DNA from: Candidatus Saccharibacteria bacterium UBA5148
GTDB taxonomy: Bacteria; Patescibacteriota; Saccharimonadia; Saccharimonadales; UBA4665
DNA length: 64,000 nucleotides
NCBI GenBank assembly: GCA_002413835.1
Contig: DHXU01000006.1
Coordinates: 64,386-128,385 of the forward strand
Reading direction: 5' to 3'
Part shown: positions 15,374 through 25,516 of the stretch, piece after piece
How positions within the stretch are numbered: position 1 is the stretch's first letter
Layout: the number at the start of each line of letters is the position of its first letter
Made by a program: the position numbers and the translations under genes
The notes under the pieces: model-generated
The model's input: the letters and a program-made list of their open reading frames with translations, nothing else
The model's database searches: none
What the model was told of the DNA's origin: nothing

Positions 15374-16855
15374 TTAATTAAGTACGAATGTAGTGACGGA
15401 ATAGGCGGGGAAATCGTAACTGAAGCTCGCACCAGTTGTGATGGTGGCAATCTTGGATGGCACGGCGTAAGCATTCATCGATTGGTCTTTGCGCCAGACA
15501 TCGGCGGCTACACCGGCTGCACCGCTCAGGTTTATGGTTGCGCTGGCGCTGGACGTGTTCTTATTGATGACAATGACGTTCTGGGAACTAGCGGAGGCGA
15601 ATATCTCGACACCAGTTACGCCGCTGCTGGCCTGGACCATCTGGCTGCCGAAGTGCCGGAATAAGCCTTCGCCGGTCCACATGCCGTAGCCGTGATAGGC
15701 TGGCATCGTCTGACGGTTAGACTCGTCAATAAAGCCGAGGTCGTTGTTTTTGGTGGCGTACGGCATGGCTAACGCGCCGCCCTTCAGGATATGTCCGAGT
15801 GCTGATGCGACCCAGACTGTATTGAATTGGGTGCGAAAGCGCGGATCGATGTGGTCCCAGTCGAGCTGCCATTCGCCGATCTCCATACTGATGTTACGAT
15901 TGGGCTGCTTCTGCTTGAGAAAGGCTTTCAGGGTTGCCAGGTTATCTTCGTATTCTTTGGTCATGCCGGTCAGATCGCTGTCAATCTTGCTGACACTGCC
16001 GCCCTGGCCGTATTTATGAAAGTCGATGAAGTCGACCCGGGAACCGGACAGGTCCATGAATGTCGGTAGGAAGTCCGTCCAGTTGGCAGTCTGCTGGCAG
16101 CAATTGAACCAGGCATTGGCCGGCCCGCCGACCAGGATGGTCGGGTCAACAGCCTTCATGGCATCGTAGGCGGCATTGAAAATCGGAGCGTACTGGGCGC
16201 CGTTCAGGGTAGGAGATTCGACCTCTGGTTCATTATGGACAATCCAGCGCTTGATGCCCCAGCCGAGGTCTTTGTTGTAGTGTTTGACGAGATTAGCAGC
16301 ATCAGTAGAGTCGCGGGGTGTAATAATAATCGGCTCAGCGCCCATTGCCCGGATGGCGGCAACATATTGGTCACCGCTCGGCGTCAGATCACAGCCGGAT
16401 CCACTGCAGATGATTTTGCTGGTCGGGTCGTGAGAAACGGTGTATTTGAGGGCCATCCGCACCATGCCGGTACCCATTTTTTTGAAAAGCAGCTGTTCGA
16501 CTGTGTCGTCGGCCAGCACCGGGCCGCCGCCCGGATACCCGGATTCGTCCAGTCCGTACGCATTGGCCGGAATGTCTACGATGGGCTTGGTAAAGTCGAC
16601 ACTCAGTGTACCGCTCGCAGCTGCGGCACCAAACCTGACGTACGATCCCTGCGATGCACCGGTATCACTACCAGTGCTGGCAGGACTACTGATTGCGCCG
16701 TTTTCAGGCTCGGCACTCTGAAATATGCTAGCAGCATGGCTACCGGTCAGGACGATGGTACCAACAACTACCAGCATACCGACACCAGCGAGTGGCACGG
16801 CTCGCTTGGTGCAGAAGGATTGAATGTGTGATAGCCAGGAAGCTGTTTTTGACAT
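15374..16855 (-). CDS. Secreted clan GH-A glycoside hydrolase-like protein
   Basis: A 493-residue protein with an N-terminal membrane/signal segment (about 23-40) and the shared module FQSAEPENGAISSPASTG...ASQGSYVRF (about 45-75). The catalytic barrel shows WIVHNEPE with the candidate acid/base Glu209 and SMEIGEWQ with candidate nucleophile Glu325 or Glu328, the pattern of clan GH-A families such as GH39, GH51 and GH79. A C-terminal beta-sandwich (about 410-493) is normal for these. It probably acts on host or matrix polysaccharide. First gene of a two-gene minus-strand transcript with the phosphoesterase. Confidence 0.7.
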   Translation of the reverse strand: MSKTASWLSHIQSFCTKRAVPLAGVGMLVVVGTIVLTGSHAASIFQSAEPENGAISSPASTGSDTGASQGSYVRFGAAAASGTLSVDFTKPIVDIPANAYGLDESGYPGGGPVLADDTVEQLLFKKMGTGMVRMALKYTVSHDPTSKIICSGSGCDLTPSGDQYVAAIRAMGAEPIIITPRDSTDAANLVKHYNKDLGWGIKRWIVHNEPEVESPTLNGAQYAPIFNAAYDAMKAVDPTILVGGPANAWFNCCQQTANWTDFLPTFMDLSGSRVDFIDFHKYGQGGSVSKIDSDLTGMTKEYEDNLATLKAFLKQKQPNRNISMEIGEWQLDWDHIDPRFRTQFNTVWVASALGHILKGGALAMPYATKNNDLGFIDESNRQTMPAYHGYGMWTGEGLFRHFGSQMVQASSGVTGVEIFASASSQNVIVINKNTSSASATINLSGAAGVAADVWRKDQSMNAYAVPSKIATITTGASFSYDFPAYSVTTFVLN

Positions 16856-17051
16856 ATATCGTTAGGTTTATGGTATAAGCTGCATAAAGTATAACCGGTA
16901 TGCTCCTGATTATCAAAGATTAATTAGTTATCACTGCAGCAAAAATATAGGGCTTGTATATAGCATAAGTGTTATAATTTTATGAGCATAAGAGGTTATG
17001 GAACAGGACAGCGTTGCCACGGCTATCACAGGATATAAACAGTAGTTTATA

Positions 17052-20000
17052 ATGAAAATCAGACAACATTCCACGTTCATCGTCCACAGCATATTTCGAC
17101 GCGCCCTATGCGGTGCACAATCAGTGCAACGTATGGCGAGGACTTTACTGCTGACTTCTTCAACGGTGGTATTGTTGCTATCAACGGTTTGGGTGCCTAC
17201 CGTGGCTGCGACGACCGCTGGCCCGAACAATACCGGGCTGGCTTCGGACAATGCCACTACCGGCGCGACACCTTGGACCAGCCCGACAAATATTTATACC
17301 AGTAACAGTGTATATGCCAGCCAATCACTCACTTCGAATGTTGTTGGGCATTACCTCTGGGCGACTAATTTTGGGTTCAGTGTGCCGACGACAGCCACGA
17401 TTACCGGTGTTACGGTCGATGTACAGAAATTTGAGAGTGTTAACAGCAAAGCGAAAATTACCGACAACTCGGTCACTCTCATTGTGGCTGGTGCGACCGC
17501 AGGGTCTGACTATGCGACGACTGCAACCTGGCCGTCAACGAACACCTACGTCTCATACGGCGGTACCAGTGACGAGTGGGGAGCGACATTGACTCCTACT
17601 GCCGTCAATGCGACCAACTTCGGGGTGGCGTTCTCCGCCCAAAACGTGAAGGTTTCCGGTGGTGGATCGACACTTACGGCCAGCGTCGATCACATCCGGA
17701 TCAGTGTCAGCTACACGTTGCCGACAGTGCTGACCCAGGCATCCTACCGGTTGTTTAATAACCAGGATACGACTGCACCGACGTCATCGCTCAGTTTTGG
17801 CGCAAGTACGAGTTTTTTCGGAAATACCGGTACAGACGGTGTTGCCATCGCTGATTTTGATGGTGATGGCAACAAGGACATGGCGCTGGCCAATGATACA
17901 ACTTCGGATATATCCATATATCTCGGAAACGGCAGTGGTGGCTTTGCGGCCGGCACGACCCGGACGACTAATCTGGACCCCTACGATATTGTAGCTGCTG
18001 ACTTCAATGCCGACGGTAAGATGGACCTGGCAACGAATGACAACGGAGCGAATAAGGTTTCGGTACTTATCGGAACCGGAACCGGGACATTTGCTGCAGC
18101 AGTCGATTCTTCTATCGGCATAGGAACTCAGGCAATCAGTGTCGGCGATTTCAACGGTGATACCAAGCCGGACATCGTGACGGCAAATTACGGTGCCAAT
18201 ACGGTCTCGGTTCTCATTAACACCGGTACGGGTACATTTCCGGGAACGTCTACAAACTATGCCACAGCTTCCGGGCCGAATGATGTCGTGACTGGTGATT
18301 TTGATGGTGATGGTAAAATCGATATCGCCGTAGCGGATAATGCTAACGCTAAGATGTCGGTACTGATAAACAGTGGTACTGCGACCTTTCCAACCCATGT
18401 TGACTATACTACCGGTACTGGGGCTTACGGCGTTGCCACGGCTGATTTTACCGGCGATGGCAAACTTGACATTGTCACAACTAATTCCAGCGCCGCCACT
18501 ATGACGGTATTTACTAATAGTGGTACCGGAACATTCACCGCGACCAGTACTCCAGCCACCGGCACAACCCCACAGTATATTGCTACGGCCGATTATGATG
18601 GCGATGGCCAGACTGACCTGGCTATAGCAACGAATGGTACAAGTAAAGTATCAGTCTATCTCGGAACTGGAACGGGAACATTTGGATCGGCTAATGATTA
18701 CTCAGTGGATACCGGCCCGGGCCAGATAGCAGCCGGTGATTTTAACGGTGACAGCAAGCCCGATCTTGTATCAACAAGTTACCTGGTGGCAAGTGGTTCT
18801 GTGATTCTCAATACCTCAACCTACACATCGACGCCAATCGACGTCAGTACGGCGCTGGCTGCCCTAAACACACCGGCAACGGTCGCCACTGCCACGGCCT
18901 TCCGGCTGCGTCTCGATATTGGTATCAGTACAACCAACCTGGCAGCTGCCGGGCAATCATTCAAGCTGCAATATGCGCCGATGACGACCAGTTGTGACAC
19001 GGCTTTCGCCAATACGACCTCAGCGTCCTATGCTGACGTCACTGCGGCAACTACGGTGGGTTATTACAACAACACAAATGCTACCAACGGTATGAGTTTC
19101 GCGACCAATGCTAACGATCCGACCGATAGCACAAACACGCTTGTCCGGCAGACCTATCAAGAAGGCACGGCGACAACCTTCACCAATACAACGGCTGTCC
19201 CAACGACACAGGATGGCATGTGGGATTTTGCCTTGACAACGAACTCGGCGCCAGGCAGTACGTCATATTGTCTGCGTGTTGTGAAGAGCACTGGAACTGC
19301 GCTGGATACCTACACCGTAATCCCGAAGATCACGACCTCGTCGAGCAACAGCGCGCCCAACAGCCCATCCAGTCTTGATCAGCAGACCACGGGCGGTGTT
19401 AATATCACGACCGGCGCCTGGAAGAACTCGCAGAGTGTTAAGTTTACGGCCTCAGCAACCGACCCAGACAACCCAGATACACTGGCATTATGTGTCGAGA
19501 AAGACACAATTGCCACTTCGTTCGCTAACACCGAAGATCTGTGCGGAACCGCTGTAAGTTACGTGGGCTCGACAATTACACCGACAGTTACAATTACCAG
19601 CATCGGGGATGCTGCCCAATATCACTGGCAAGCCCGGCTCAAAGACACGGCAGGTGTATATTCTGCATGGGTATCATTCGGAGCCAATCTTGAAACAGTA
19701 GCTGACTTTGGTGTTGATACGACTGCACCGACCGGAGGTACGGTATTTGACGGTACGGGGGCAGGGGTTGATACATCATTCAACACCGGCTCACTGACGA
19801 CCCTGTCGGCCAACTGGAGTGGCATAAACAGTGCGGCAGCCGGTCTGACGGCTTACGAATATTCTATTGGGACGACAGCCGGAGGTATTACCGTCAAAGG
19901 TTGGACCAGCACTGGTACGACGGCCAGCATGACTGATTCATCGCTAAGCCTTCAGACCTCCCAGATATATTTCGTCAATGTCCGGACGACCGACGCGGCC

Positions 20001-20549
20001 GGTAATGTCAGTACGCCGATCTCATCGAACGGCCAGGTAGTTGCCCCGTCGGTCAGCTTCACGGTCAGCCCCTCTACGGTGACATTCAATCATTTGAAGG
20101 CATCGAACTCCTACACTGACACGCAGACGACTACCTTGACGACGAGCACTAATGCCTACGGCGGCTACATTGTCCGGGCCTACAACAGTAGTCTGCTGCT
20201 GGCCAGCAATGGTAGTACCATCGGTATGTTCACGGGCGGTACGTATGCTTCGCCGGATGCCTGGCTTGGCGGAGATACCGGCTTTGGCTATACCTCGAAT
20301 GATGCGTTGGTGCAGGGTGTTAACAAATTCAGTCCAGCCACCTGTGCCGGTGGTGGTGCGCCACCATGCTACGTGCCATTTACGTTGACTGCTCCTGGTG
20401 ACATAGTTGCCGACCATGCCACCGGTGTACTGGGCACAGCAATCGCGTCCGAGCCGTTTATTCTGACGTACCGGGTAACGACAACCGCCACACAGGCGGC
20501 CAGCAACTACAAGACTGCGACCGTCTACAGCGTTACGCCGATTTATTAA
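17052..20549 (+). CDS. Secreted FG-GAP/VCBS seven-bladed propeller protein with WxL-like C-terminal domain
   Basis: A 1165-residue protein. The signal segment is at about residues 30-53. An N-terminal beta domain (about 55-230) is shared with the next gene. Seven repeats with calcium-loop D-x-D-x-D-G-type motifs (DFDGDGNKD, DFNADGKMD, DFNGDTKPD, DFDGDGKID, DFTGDGKLD, DYDGDGQTD, DFNGDSKPD) form an integrin-alpha-like propeller at about 260-590. Cysteine-bearing and Ig-like domains follow, and the final 180 residues have the C-terminal domain seen in the small proteins of loci A and B, ending NYKTATVYSVTPIY. The start is uncertain: a TATAAT box overlaps this ATG, so ATG 17133 is possible. Confidence 0.7.
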   Translation: MKIRQHSTFIVHSIFRRALCGAQSVQRMARTLLLTSSTVVLLLSTVWVPTVAATTAGPNNTGLASDNATTGATPWTSPTNIYTSNSVYASQSLTSNVVGHYLWATNFGFSVPTTATITGVTVDVQKFESVNSKAKITDNSVTLIVAGATAGSDYATTATWPSTNTYVSYGGTSDEWGATLTPTAVNATNFGVAFSAQNVKVSGGGSTLTASVDHIRISVSYTLPTVLTQASYRLFNNQDTTAPTSSLSFGASTSFFGNTGTDGVAIADFDGDGNKDMALANDTTSDISIYLGNGSGGFAAGTTRTTNLDPYDIVAADFNADGKMDLATNDNGANKVSVLIGTGTGTFAAAVDSSIGIGTQAISVGDFNGDTKPDIVTANYGANTVSVLINTGTGTFPGTSTNYATASGPNDVVTGDFDGDGKIDIAVADNANAKMSVLINSGTATFPTHVDYTTGTGAYGVATADFTGDGKLDIVTTNSSAATMTVFTNSGTGTFTATSTPATGTTPQYIATADYDGDGQTDLAIATNGTSKVSVYLGTGTGTFGSANDYSVDTGPGQIAAGDFNGDSKPDLVSTSYLVASGSVILNTSTYTSTPIDVSTALAALNTPATVATATAFRLRLDIGISTTNLAAAGQSFKLQYAPMTTSCDTAFANTTSASYADVTAATTVGYYNNTNATNGMSFATNANDPTDSTNTLVRQTYQEGTATTFTNTTAVPTTQDGMWDFALTTNSAPGSTSYCLRVVKSTGTALDTYTVIPKITTSSSNSAPNSPSSLDQQTTGGVNITTGAWKNSQSVKFTASATDPDNPDTLALCVEKDTIATSFANTEDLCGTAVSYVGSTITPTVTITSIGDAAQYHWQARLKDTAGVYSAWVSFGANLETVADFGVDTTAPTGGTVFDGTGAGVDTSFNTGSLTTLSANWSGINSAAAGLTAYEYSIGTTAGGITVKGWTSTGTTASMTDSSLSLQTSQIYFVNVRTTDAAGNVSTPISSNGQVVAPSVSFTVSPSTVTFNHLKASNSYTDTQTTTLTTSTNAYGGYIVRAYNSSLLLASNGSTIGMFTGGTYASPDAWLGGDTGFGYTSNDALVQGVNKFSPATCAGGGAPPCYVPFTLTAPGDIVADHATGVLGTAIASEPFILTYRVTTTATQAASNYKTATVYSVTPIY

Positions 20550-20719
20550 CAGGGTAATCTCTGAGGAAGCTTGGTAGTCGCAAAGGTTGTAAAAACTGCG
20601 TCCCAGGCTGGTAAGCGCTGTCATGGTAGCTATATAGGTGCTATGATTCGGGAGCATAAGGATTATCACATAAGAGCTATTGCCGTAGCAGCAGTAGTTG
20701 CAGAAAAGAGGACCAAGCA

Positions 20720-23035
20720 GTGCATAAAATTTTTCAAGTAGTTAGTACCCTGCGCATACGGCGTCCACAGGACGTAAGTCCCCTGGTAAGCCTTACCAAA
20801 TCAATTTCATTGGCGTGTTCTCTATTTGTGTTGATGTTCTCAACACTGCTGGCTCCCTTAGCTTCTGCGGCTACCGGCTCTACGATCGTCGGTCCAAAGA
20901 GTGCAGGGCTGGCTTCTGACAACGCTGGCACCGGCACGACGGCCTGGACGACTCCAACTAGCATCTATACCAGTAACGGTGTATATGCGACACAGAAACT
21001 GACAGCAGCCACTGCTGGGCATTATCTAGTGGCGTCGGCATTCGGTTTTAATATACCAGTCGGGGCAACAGTTGACGGCGTGACGGTCGATGTCCAGAAA
21101 AAGGCTGCTTCAAGCAACAAGGGCGCTATCGTTGACAACTCAGTCAAGCTCGTTAAGGCCGGCTCCGTAACGGGGGACAGCCAGGCAAGTACTACGATCT
21201 GGCCATCCAGTAATAACTACGTTACGTATGGTGGATCGTCAACAACATGGGGCGCAGCGCTGACTTCTGGTGACATTAATGCATCCAACTTCGGTGTAGC
21301 CGTCTCTGCGAAGAATAACAAGCTCTCCGGCTCAGGTGCTACACTGGCCGCTAATGTCGATCACATCCGCATCAGCGTCAGTTACACGCTGCCTGCAACA
21401 CTGAATCAGGCCAGCTATAGGTTGTTTGACAACCAGGACGCGGCGTCAGCTCCTACGACTGCTTTGAACTTCGCGCATACCAACAGTTACTACGGTGACT
21501 CAGGCTCGAACGGCATCGCCACTGCCGACCTCAATGGTGACGGCATCAAAGATATCGCGATGGCAAACAATGCATCATCGACTGTGTCAGTACTGCTCGG
21601 CACGGGTTCCGGACACTTCAAGGACGCCATCAATTACGCGACTGGCACAAACCCCTATGATATCGTAGCTGGCGACTTTTCCGGCGACGGCAAAATAGAC
21701 CTGGCGACTGCAGATTTCGGAGCCAACAAGGTATCGATACTTGTCAACAAAGGTACTGGGACATTTACCACACACGTAGACTACAACATCGGCATCGGTG
21801 TCCAGGCTTTGACAACCGCTGACTTCAACGGTGATGGCAAACTGGACATCGCGACTGCTAACTACAGCGCCAACACGACATCAGTCCTGATCAACAAGGG
21901 CAGTGGCGTATTCGCTCCAACAGTCAATTACTATGCTGGATCGGGCCCGAACGATGTGACTACCGCTGATTTCAACGCTGACGGCAAGATAGACCTGGCT
22001 GTTGCCAATAACAATTCGTCAAGCGTTTCTGTCTTCCTGAATAACGGCAGTGGCAGCTTTGCTTCCAAGGTCGACTATGTTGCAGGCTCAGGAGCTTATG
22101 GTATCGCATCAGCTGACCTGAACGGCGACGGCAAAGCCGATCTCGTAACTGCCAATGCGACTGCATCGACGACTTCTGTGTTCATTAACACCGGTACAGG
22201 CAACTTTGCGCCAAAGGTTGATTACCCGACCGGTGCGACACCTCACGCCGTCACGACGTCTGACTTCAACGGCGACGGCAATACCGATCTGGCAGTTACT
22301 AACAACGCTGATTCTACGGTCTCAGTACTCCTCGGCAACGGCAGCGGTACGTTTGGCACCAAGAGTGACTTCGCGGTTGACTACGGTCCTGACGCTATCG
22401 TCGCAGCCGACCTGGATGCTGATGGCAAGACTGACCTGGCGACTGTCAGCTACCTCTACGCCAGTGTGTCTGAACTTACCAATACATCGGTAGTAACTGC
22501 ATCGCCAATCGATGTCGGCACACCATTGGCTGCAGAAAACGCTACTGCCACGTTACCTGCAAGCGGTCAACCTTTCCGATTACGTCTGAATGTTGGCGCT
22601 TCGACTGCTGGTATCGCCAAGGCAGGGCAGTCATTCAAGCTGCAATACGCACCGATGACTACCAGCTGTGACGCATCATTTGTGGACACTCTATTGGCTG
22701 CCTACAGCGATGTCACGACTAGCAGTGCGATCGGCTACTACGATAATACGAACGCTCCGAACGGTACGAGCTTTGCTATGAACGCCAACGACCCGACCGA
22801 CGGTGCGAACGCTCTGATTCGCCAGACCTATCAGGAAAGCGGCACATCGACATTCGTAAATGCCAACGCTATTGCAGCCGGCCAGGACGGCATGTGGGAC
22901 TTTGCTCTGACGACGAACTCGGCAGCAGCAGGATCGTCATATTGTCTGCGGGTTGTGAAGACCAGCGGCAATCTCGACTCCTACGCTGTAATCCCGCAGG
23001 TTACAACTGCAGCTGACAGCACGGTTACTCAGTAA
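20720..23035 (+). CDS. Secreted FG-GAP/VCBS seven-bladed propeller protein, shorter paralogue
   Basis: A 771-residue paralogue of the preceding gene from a GTG start with AAGAGGA upstream. It has a signal segment (about 25-50), the same N-terminal beta domain, seven FG-GAP repeats (DLNGDGIKD, DFSGDGKID, DFNGDGKLD, DFNADGKID, DLNGDGKAD, DFNGDGNTD, DLDADGKTD) and the same cysteine-containing domain ending at DSTVTQ. It stops where the longer protein continues into Ig-like and WxL-like domains, so it lacks the roughly 390-residue C-terminal part. The two probably arose by tandem duplication. A strong terminator follows. Confidence 0.7.
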   Translation: MHKIFQVVSTLRIRRPQDVSPLVSLTKSISLACSLFVLMFSTLLAPLASAATGSTIVGPKSAGLASDNAGTGTTAWTTPTSIYTSNGVYATQKLTAATAGHYLVASAFGFNIPVGATVDGVTVDVQKKAASSNKGAIVDNSVKLVKAGSVTGDSQASTTIWPSSNNYVTYGGSSTTWGAALTSGDINASNFGVAVSAKNNKLSGSGATLAANVDHIRISVSYTLPATLNQASYRLFDNQDAASAPTTALNFAHTNSYYGDSGSNGIATADLNGDGIKDIAMANNASSTVSVLLGTGSGHFKDAINYATGTNPYDIVAGDFSGDGKIDLATADFGANKVSILVNKGTGTFTTHVDYNIGIGVQALTTADFNGDGKLDIATANYSANTTSVLINKGSGVFAPTVNYYAGSGPNDVTTADFNADGKIDLAVANNNSSSVSVFLNNGSGSFASKVDYVAGSGAYGIASADLNGDGKADLVTANATASTTSVFINTGTGNFAPKVDYPTGATPHAVTTSDFNGDGNTDLAVTNNADSTVSVLLGNGSGTFGTKSDFAVDYGPDAIVAADLDADGKTDLATVSYLYASVSELTNTSVVTASPIDVGTPLAAENATATLPASGQPFRLRLNVGASTAGIAKAGQSFKLQYAPMTTSCDASFVDTLLAAYSDVTTSSAIGYYDNTNAPNGTSFAMNANDPTDGANALIRQTYQESGTSTFVNANAIAAGQDGMWDFALTTNSAAAGSSYCLRVVKTSGNLDSYAVIPQVTTAADSTVTQ

Positions 23036-23060
23036 GATCCGTAACGACCGACTATACATT

Positions 23061-23105
23061 TCATCCAGCTGGCGGCCATTACGGCAGCCAGCTGGATGAC
23101 TTTTT
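23061..23105 (+). terminator. Strong rho-independent terminator
   Basis: A 13-bp perfect stem TCATCCAGCTGGC/GCCAGCTGGATGA with a 13-base loop, then C and five T residues. It ends the propeller transcript; the next gene has its own TATACT box at 23151-23156. Confidence 0.85.
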
Positions 23106-23165
23106 ACAGTTCCGGACCTAACCAATACCTATTGACACCGATGACTCATATATACTGAGAGTAGC

Positions 23166-24128
23166 ATGCATAAGCTGAAGAACTTCCCACGCCTGAGACA
23201 GCTGCTGCTGATCCTCACAGCAGTCTCTGGACTGGTGGTTTTGTGCGGTCATACGGCGCTGGCACAGTCGTCTGACGATACAAAATCAGCCCTGGCGGTC
23301 AGCCCGGCGATAACTGAACAGGTTCTGACGCCCGGCGCTGCCAGCAAGTCAGTTGTACGGGTCACCAACATTACCCGCGTGCCGCTGCCGATCAAAGCCA
23401 GCGTCAAGAACCTGACACTGCAGGAAAACATGCTGCCGGCGGCTGATAAGGCAATCTATGACGCCTCGGCCTGGTTCACAGTCGATCCGGCTGATTTTAT
23501 TCTGCAGCCCAATCAGGTAAAGGATATTTCGATTACAATCCTGCCGCCGGCTGCAGCCACGCCGGGCGGCCACTATGCAACTGTTTATTTTCAGCCGCTG
23601 ATACCGACTGAGGCGCTATCGCCGAATACCGCCTATCTGAGCGCCAGGGTAGGAGTGTTGGCCTTCCTGATCGTCAAAGGAAACATAACCGAACAGGCCA
23701 GTCTGGCAAAGCTGTCAGTCCCGCGGGTGCAGCAGTTCGGACCGGTACACCTCAAGCTACCGCTTACCAATAGTGGTAATGTTCATCTGTTACCCGAGGG
23801 CAAAGTAGTGATACGCGACTACCACGGTCAGACCATACAGACCTTGCCATTGTCGACCGGACTTATCTTGCCGAAGACGGTCAAAACATATGAGATACAG
23901 TGGGACAACCACGGCAAGCTGGGCTACTTCACGGCCCAGGCCCAGCTGACATATGGCGCCGATAAACAATCGCTGCAGACTACCAAAGTGGGTTTTTGGA
24001 TTCTGCCGTGGCTGCCAGGGGCAATTATCGGAGTATTAATTACTACAATAACCTGGTTTGTGCTGCGGACACGGCACCGCTGGTCAGCGGCCTGGAAGGT
24101 GCTGCGCGGTACGCACGATAAAGCTTAA
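23166..24128 (+). CDS. DUF916-like (WxL-interacting type) tail-anchored surface protein
   Basis: A 320-residue protein: signal segment (about 12-33), then the DUF916-like pattern ALAVSPAITEQVLTPGAASK, WFTVDPADFILQPNQ and TPGGHYATVYFQP, two Ig-like beta domains, and a C-terminal transmembrane helix (about 280-300) with basic residues after it. In Firmicutes csc clusters such proteins (WxLIP family) hold WxL proteins and bind peptidoglycan or host ligands. Related proteins here are at 25517, 53951 and 57524. It is likely co-expressed with the small protein downstream. Domain naming is by pattern. Confidence 0.6.
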   Translation: MHKLKNFPRLRQLLLILTAVSGLVVLCGHTALAQSSDDTKSALAVSPAITEQVLTPGAASKSVVRVTNITRVPLPIKASVKNLTLQENMLPAADKAIYDASAWFTVDPADFILQPNQVKDISITILPPAAATPGGHYATVYFQPLIPTEALSPNTAYLSARVGVLAFLIVKGNITEQASLAKLSVPRVQQFGPVHLKLPLTNSGNVHLLPEGKVVIRDYHGQTIQTLPLSTGLILPKTVKTYEIQWDNHGKLGYFTAQAQLTYGADKQSLQTTKVGFWILPWLPGAIIGVLITTITWFVLRTRHRWSAAWKVLRGTHDKA

Positions 24129-24256
24129 GCGGTCTGTATGATTTCTTATTCGAATCTTGACTCGAATATAAGCCTCATGATTTAATAACTACATACAGTG
24201 CTTATGTTTGTGGACATCAGCCGGTACATACCATATAAGTGAGGGGAACAAATACA

Positions 24257-25381
24257 ATGAGCCAAAGCCAGGCCGCAACAAAATTCAAAATACAAATAAC
24301 ACGGCTTCGGGCCTTCGTGGCTATCGGGTTGGCCGCATTGCCAGCTCTGGCTCTAGCTGGCGCAGTTCAGGCAGCTACGCTGACGACGGCTTCTGTTTCG
24401 TTATCAGATCCTCGTCCAAGCCCTGTCAGTGCGGCGACCAGCATTAAATACGACCTGCTGGCCAGCAACTTGACTGGAGCCACTGCTATTAAATGTATAA
24501 AAGTCGTCTTTACAGTTAATGCCGATGGTACAGGTGGTACACCGACCGGATTTAACTCCTCCACGTCGGCTTCTATCAACACCGGGCAGTCAACGATCTT
24601 CTCCTCCCATACAGGTTACGCCTTAGTGAAAACCACAAACGGTACATTGACATACACTAATGCGGCGGGAATCGTGCCATCCGTTACATCTGGAGCGCAC
24701 TACGTCATCGACGGTATTACCAACGGTTCAGTTGTGAATACGGCCTATTATATGCAGTTCTCGACATACAACAACACCGACTGTGCTACCGCTCCAATCG
24801 ATAATGTCACCACCGGCTTCATCTACACCGATGGCCAGCAGGTCAGCATTAGCGTCGACGGATCACTCAGCTTCGCGGTTGCTGGAGTAACCGGTAACGG
24901 TGCACTGGCTGTTAATGGAACAACTATCACCAACGCGTTAGCAACCACTTCTACGACGATCCCATTTGGTACACTAACAGCGGTAACCAATAAAATTGCT
25001 GCTCAGGACCTGACCGTCTCGACAAACTCCGGTGTCGGCTATACAGTCGCGACTCGCTACACAGCTGCGCCGACAATCAACAGCTACACCATCAGCGACT
25101 TGGCAGGCGCCCCTAACACTGCTCCAATTACTTTCACAGCTGCTGGCACCGAAGCCTTTGGTTACACCACCGAAGACGCCACACTTGGTACGGGTACTCC
25201 TGGCCGCTTCGTTGGTAACAAATGGGCTGCCTTCACAACGACGAACGCCGAAGTTGCCTTTAACGGCGCTCCAGTAGCTAACCAGACGACCCGAGTAGGG
25301 TTCCAGGCCGCTATCTCCGGCTCGACTGAACCAGGTGCCTACACGACAACTGTCATCTATACGGCTACGCCAGCATATTAA
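24257..25381 (+). CDS. Small secreted WxL-like beta protein
   Basis: A 374-residue protein. ATG 24257 is chosen over the in-frame GTG at 24239 because GAGGGGA lies just upstream of it. A signal segment (about 15-40) ends near AAT; the mature part is Thr/Ser/Ala-rich beta. The last about 170 residues have the domain shared with the locus B proteins and the propeller tail: an FGxL-type strand, a FGYTTED region and the final AYTTTVIYTATPAY. No WxL tripeptide is present, so WxL-like refers to architecture and context (between two DUF916-like genes) only. Confidence 0.55.
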   Translation: MSQSQAATKFKIQITRLRAFVAIGLAALPALALAGAVQAATLTTASVSLSDPRPSPVSAATSIKYDLLASNLTGATAIKCIKVVFTVNADGTGGTPTGFNSSTSASINTGQSTIFSSHTGYALVKTTNGTLTYTNAAGIVPSVTSGAHYVIDGITNGSVVNTAYYMQFSTYNNTDCATAPIDNVTTGFIYTDGQQVSISVDGSLSFAVAGVTGNGALAVNGTTITNALATTSTTIPFGTLTAVTNKIAAQDLTVSTNSGVGYTVATRYTAAPTINSYTISDLAGAPNTAPITFTAAGTEAFGYTTEDATLGTGTPGRFVGNKWAAFTTTNAEVAFNGAPVANQTTRVGFQAAISGSTEPGAYTTTVIYTATPAY

Positions 25382-25516
25382 CCGAACCGTCCTTGTATGT
25401 GCGATATGTGCACCTTTCCAGACTGGCTATTGTCAAAATAAGAATGTTAGTTCCTCTTAAGGTGTTTGTATAGTAAAGTGTAGACAATGAGTAAGTCGTA
25501 TGAGGGTCATTAGATA

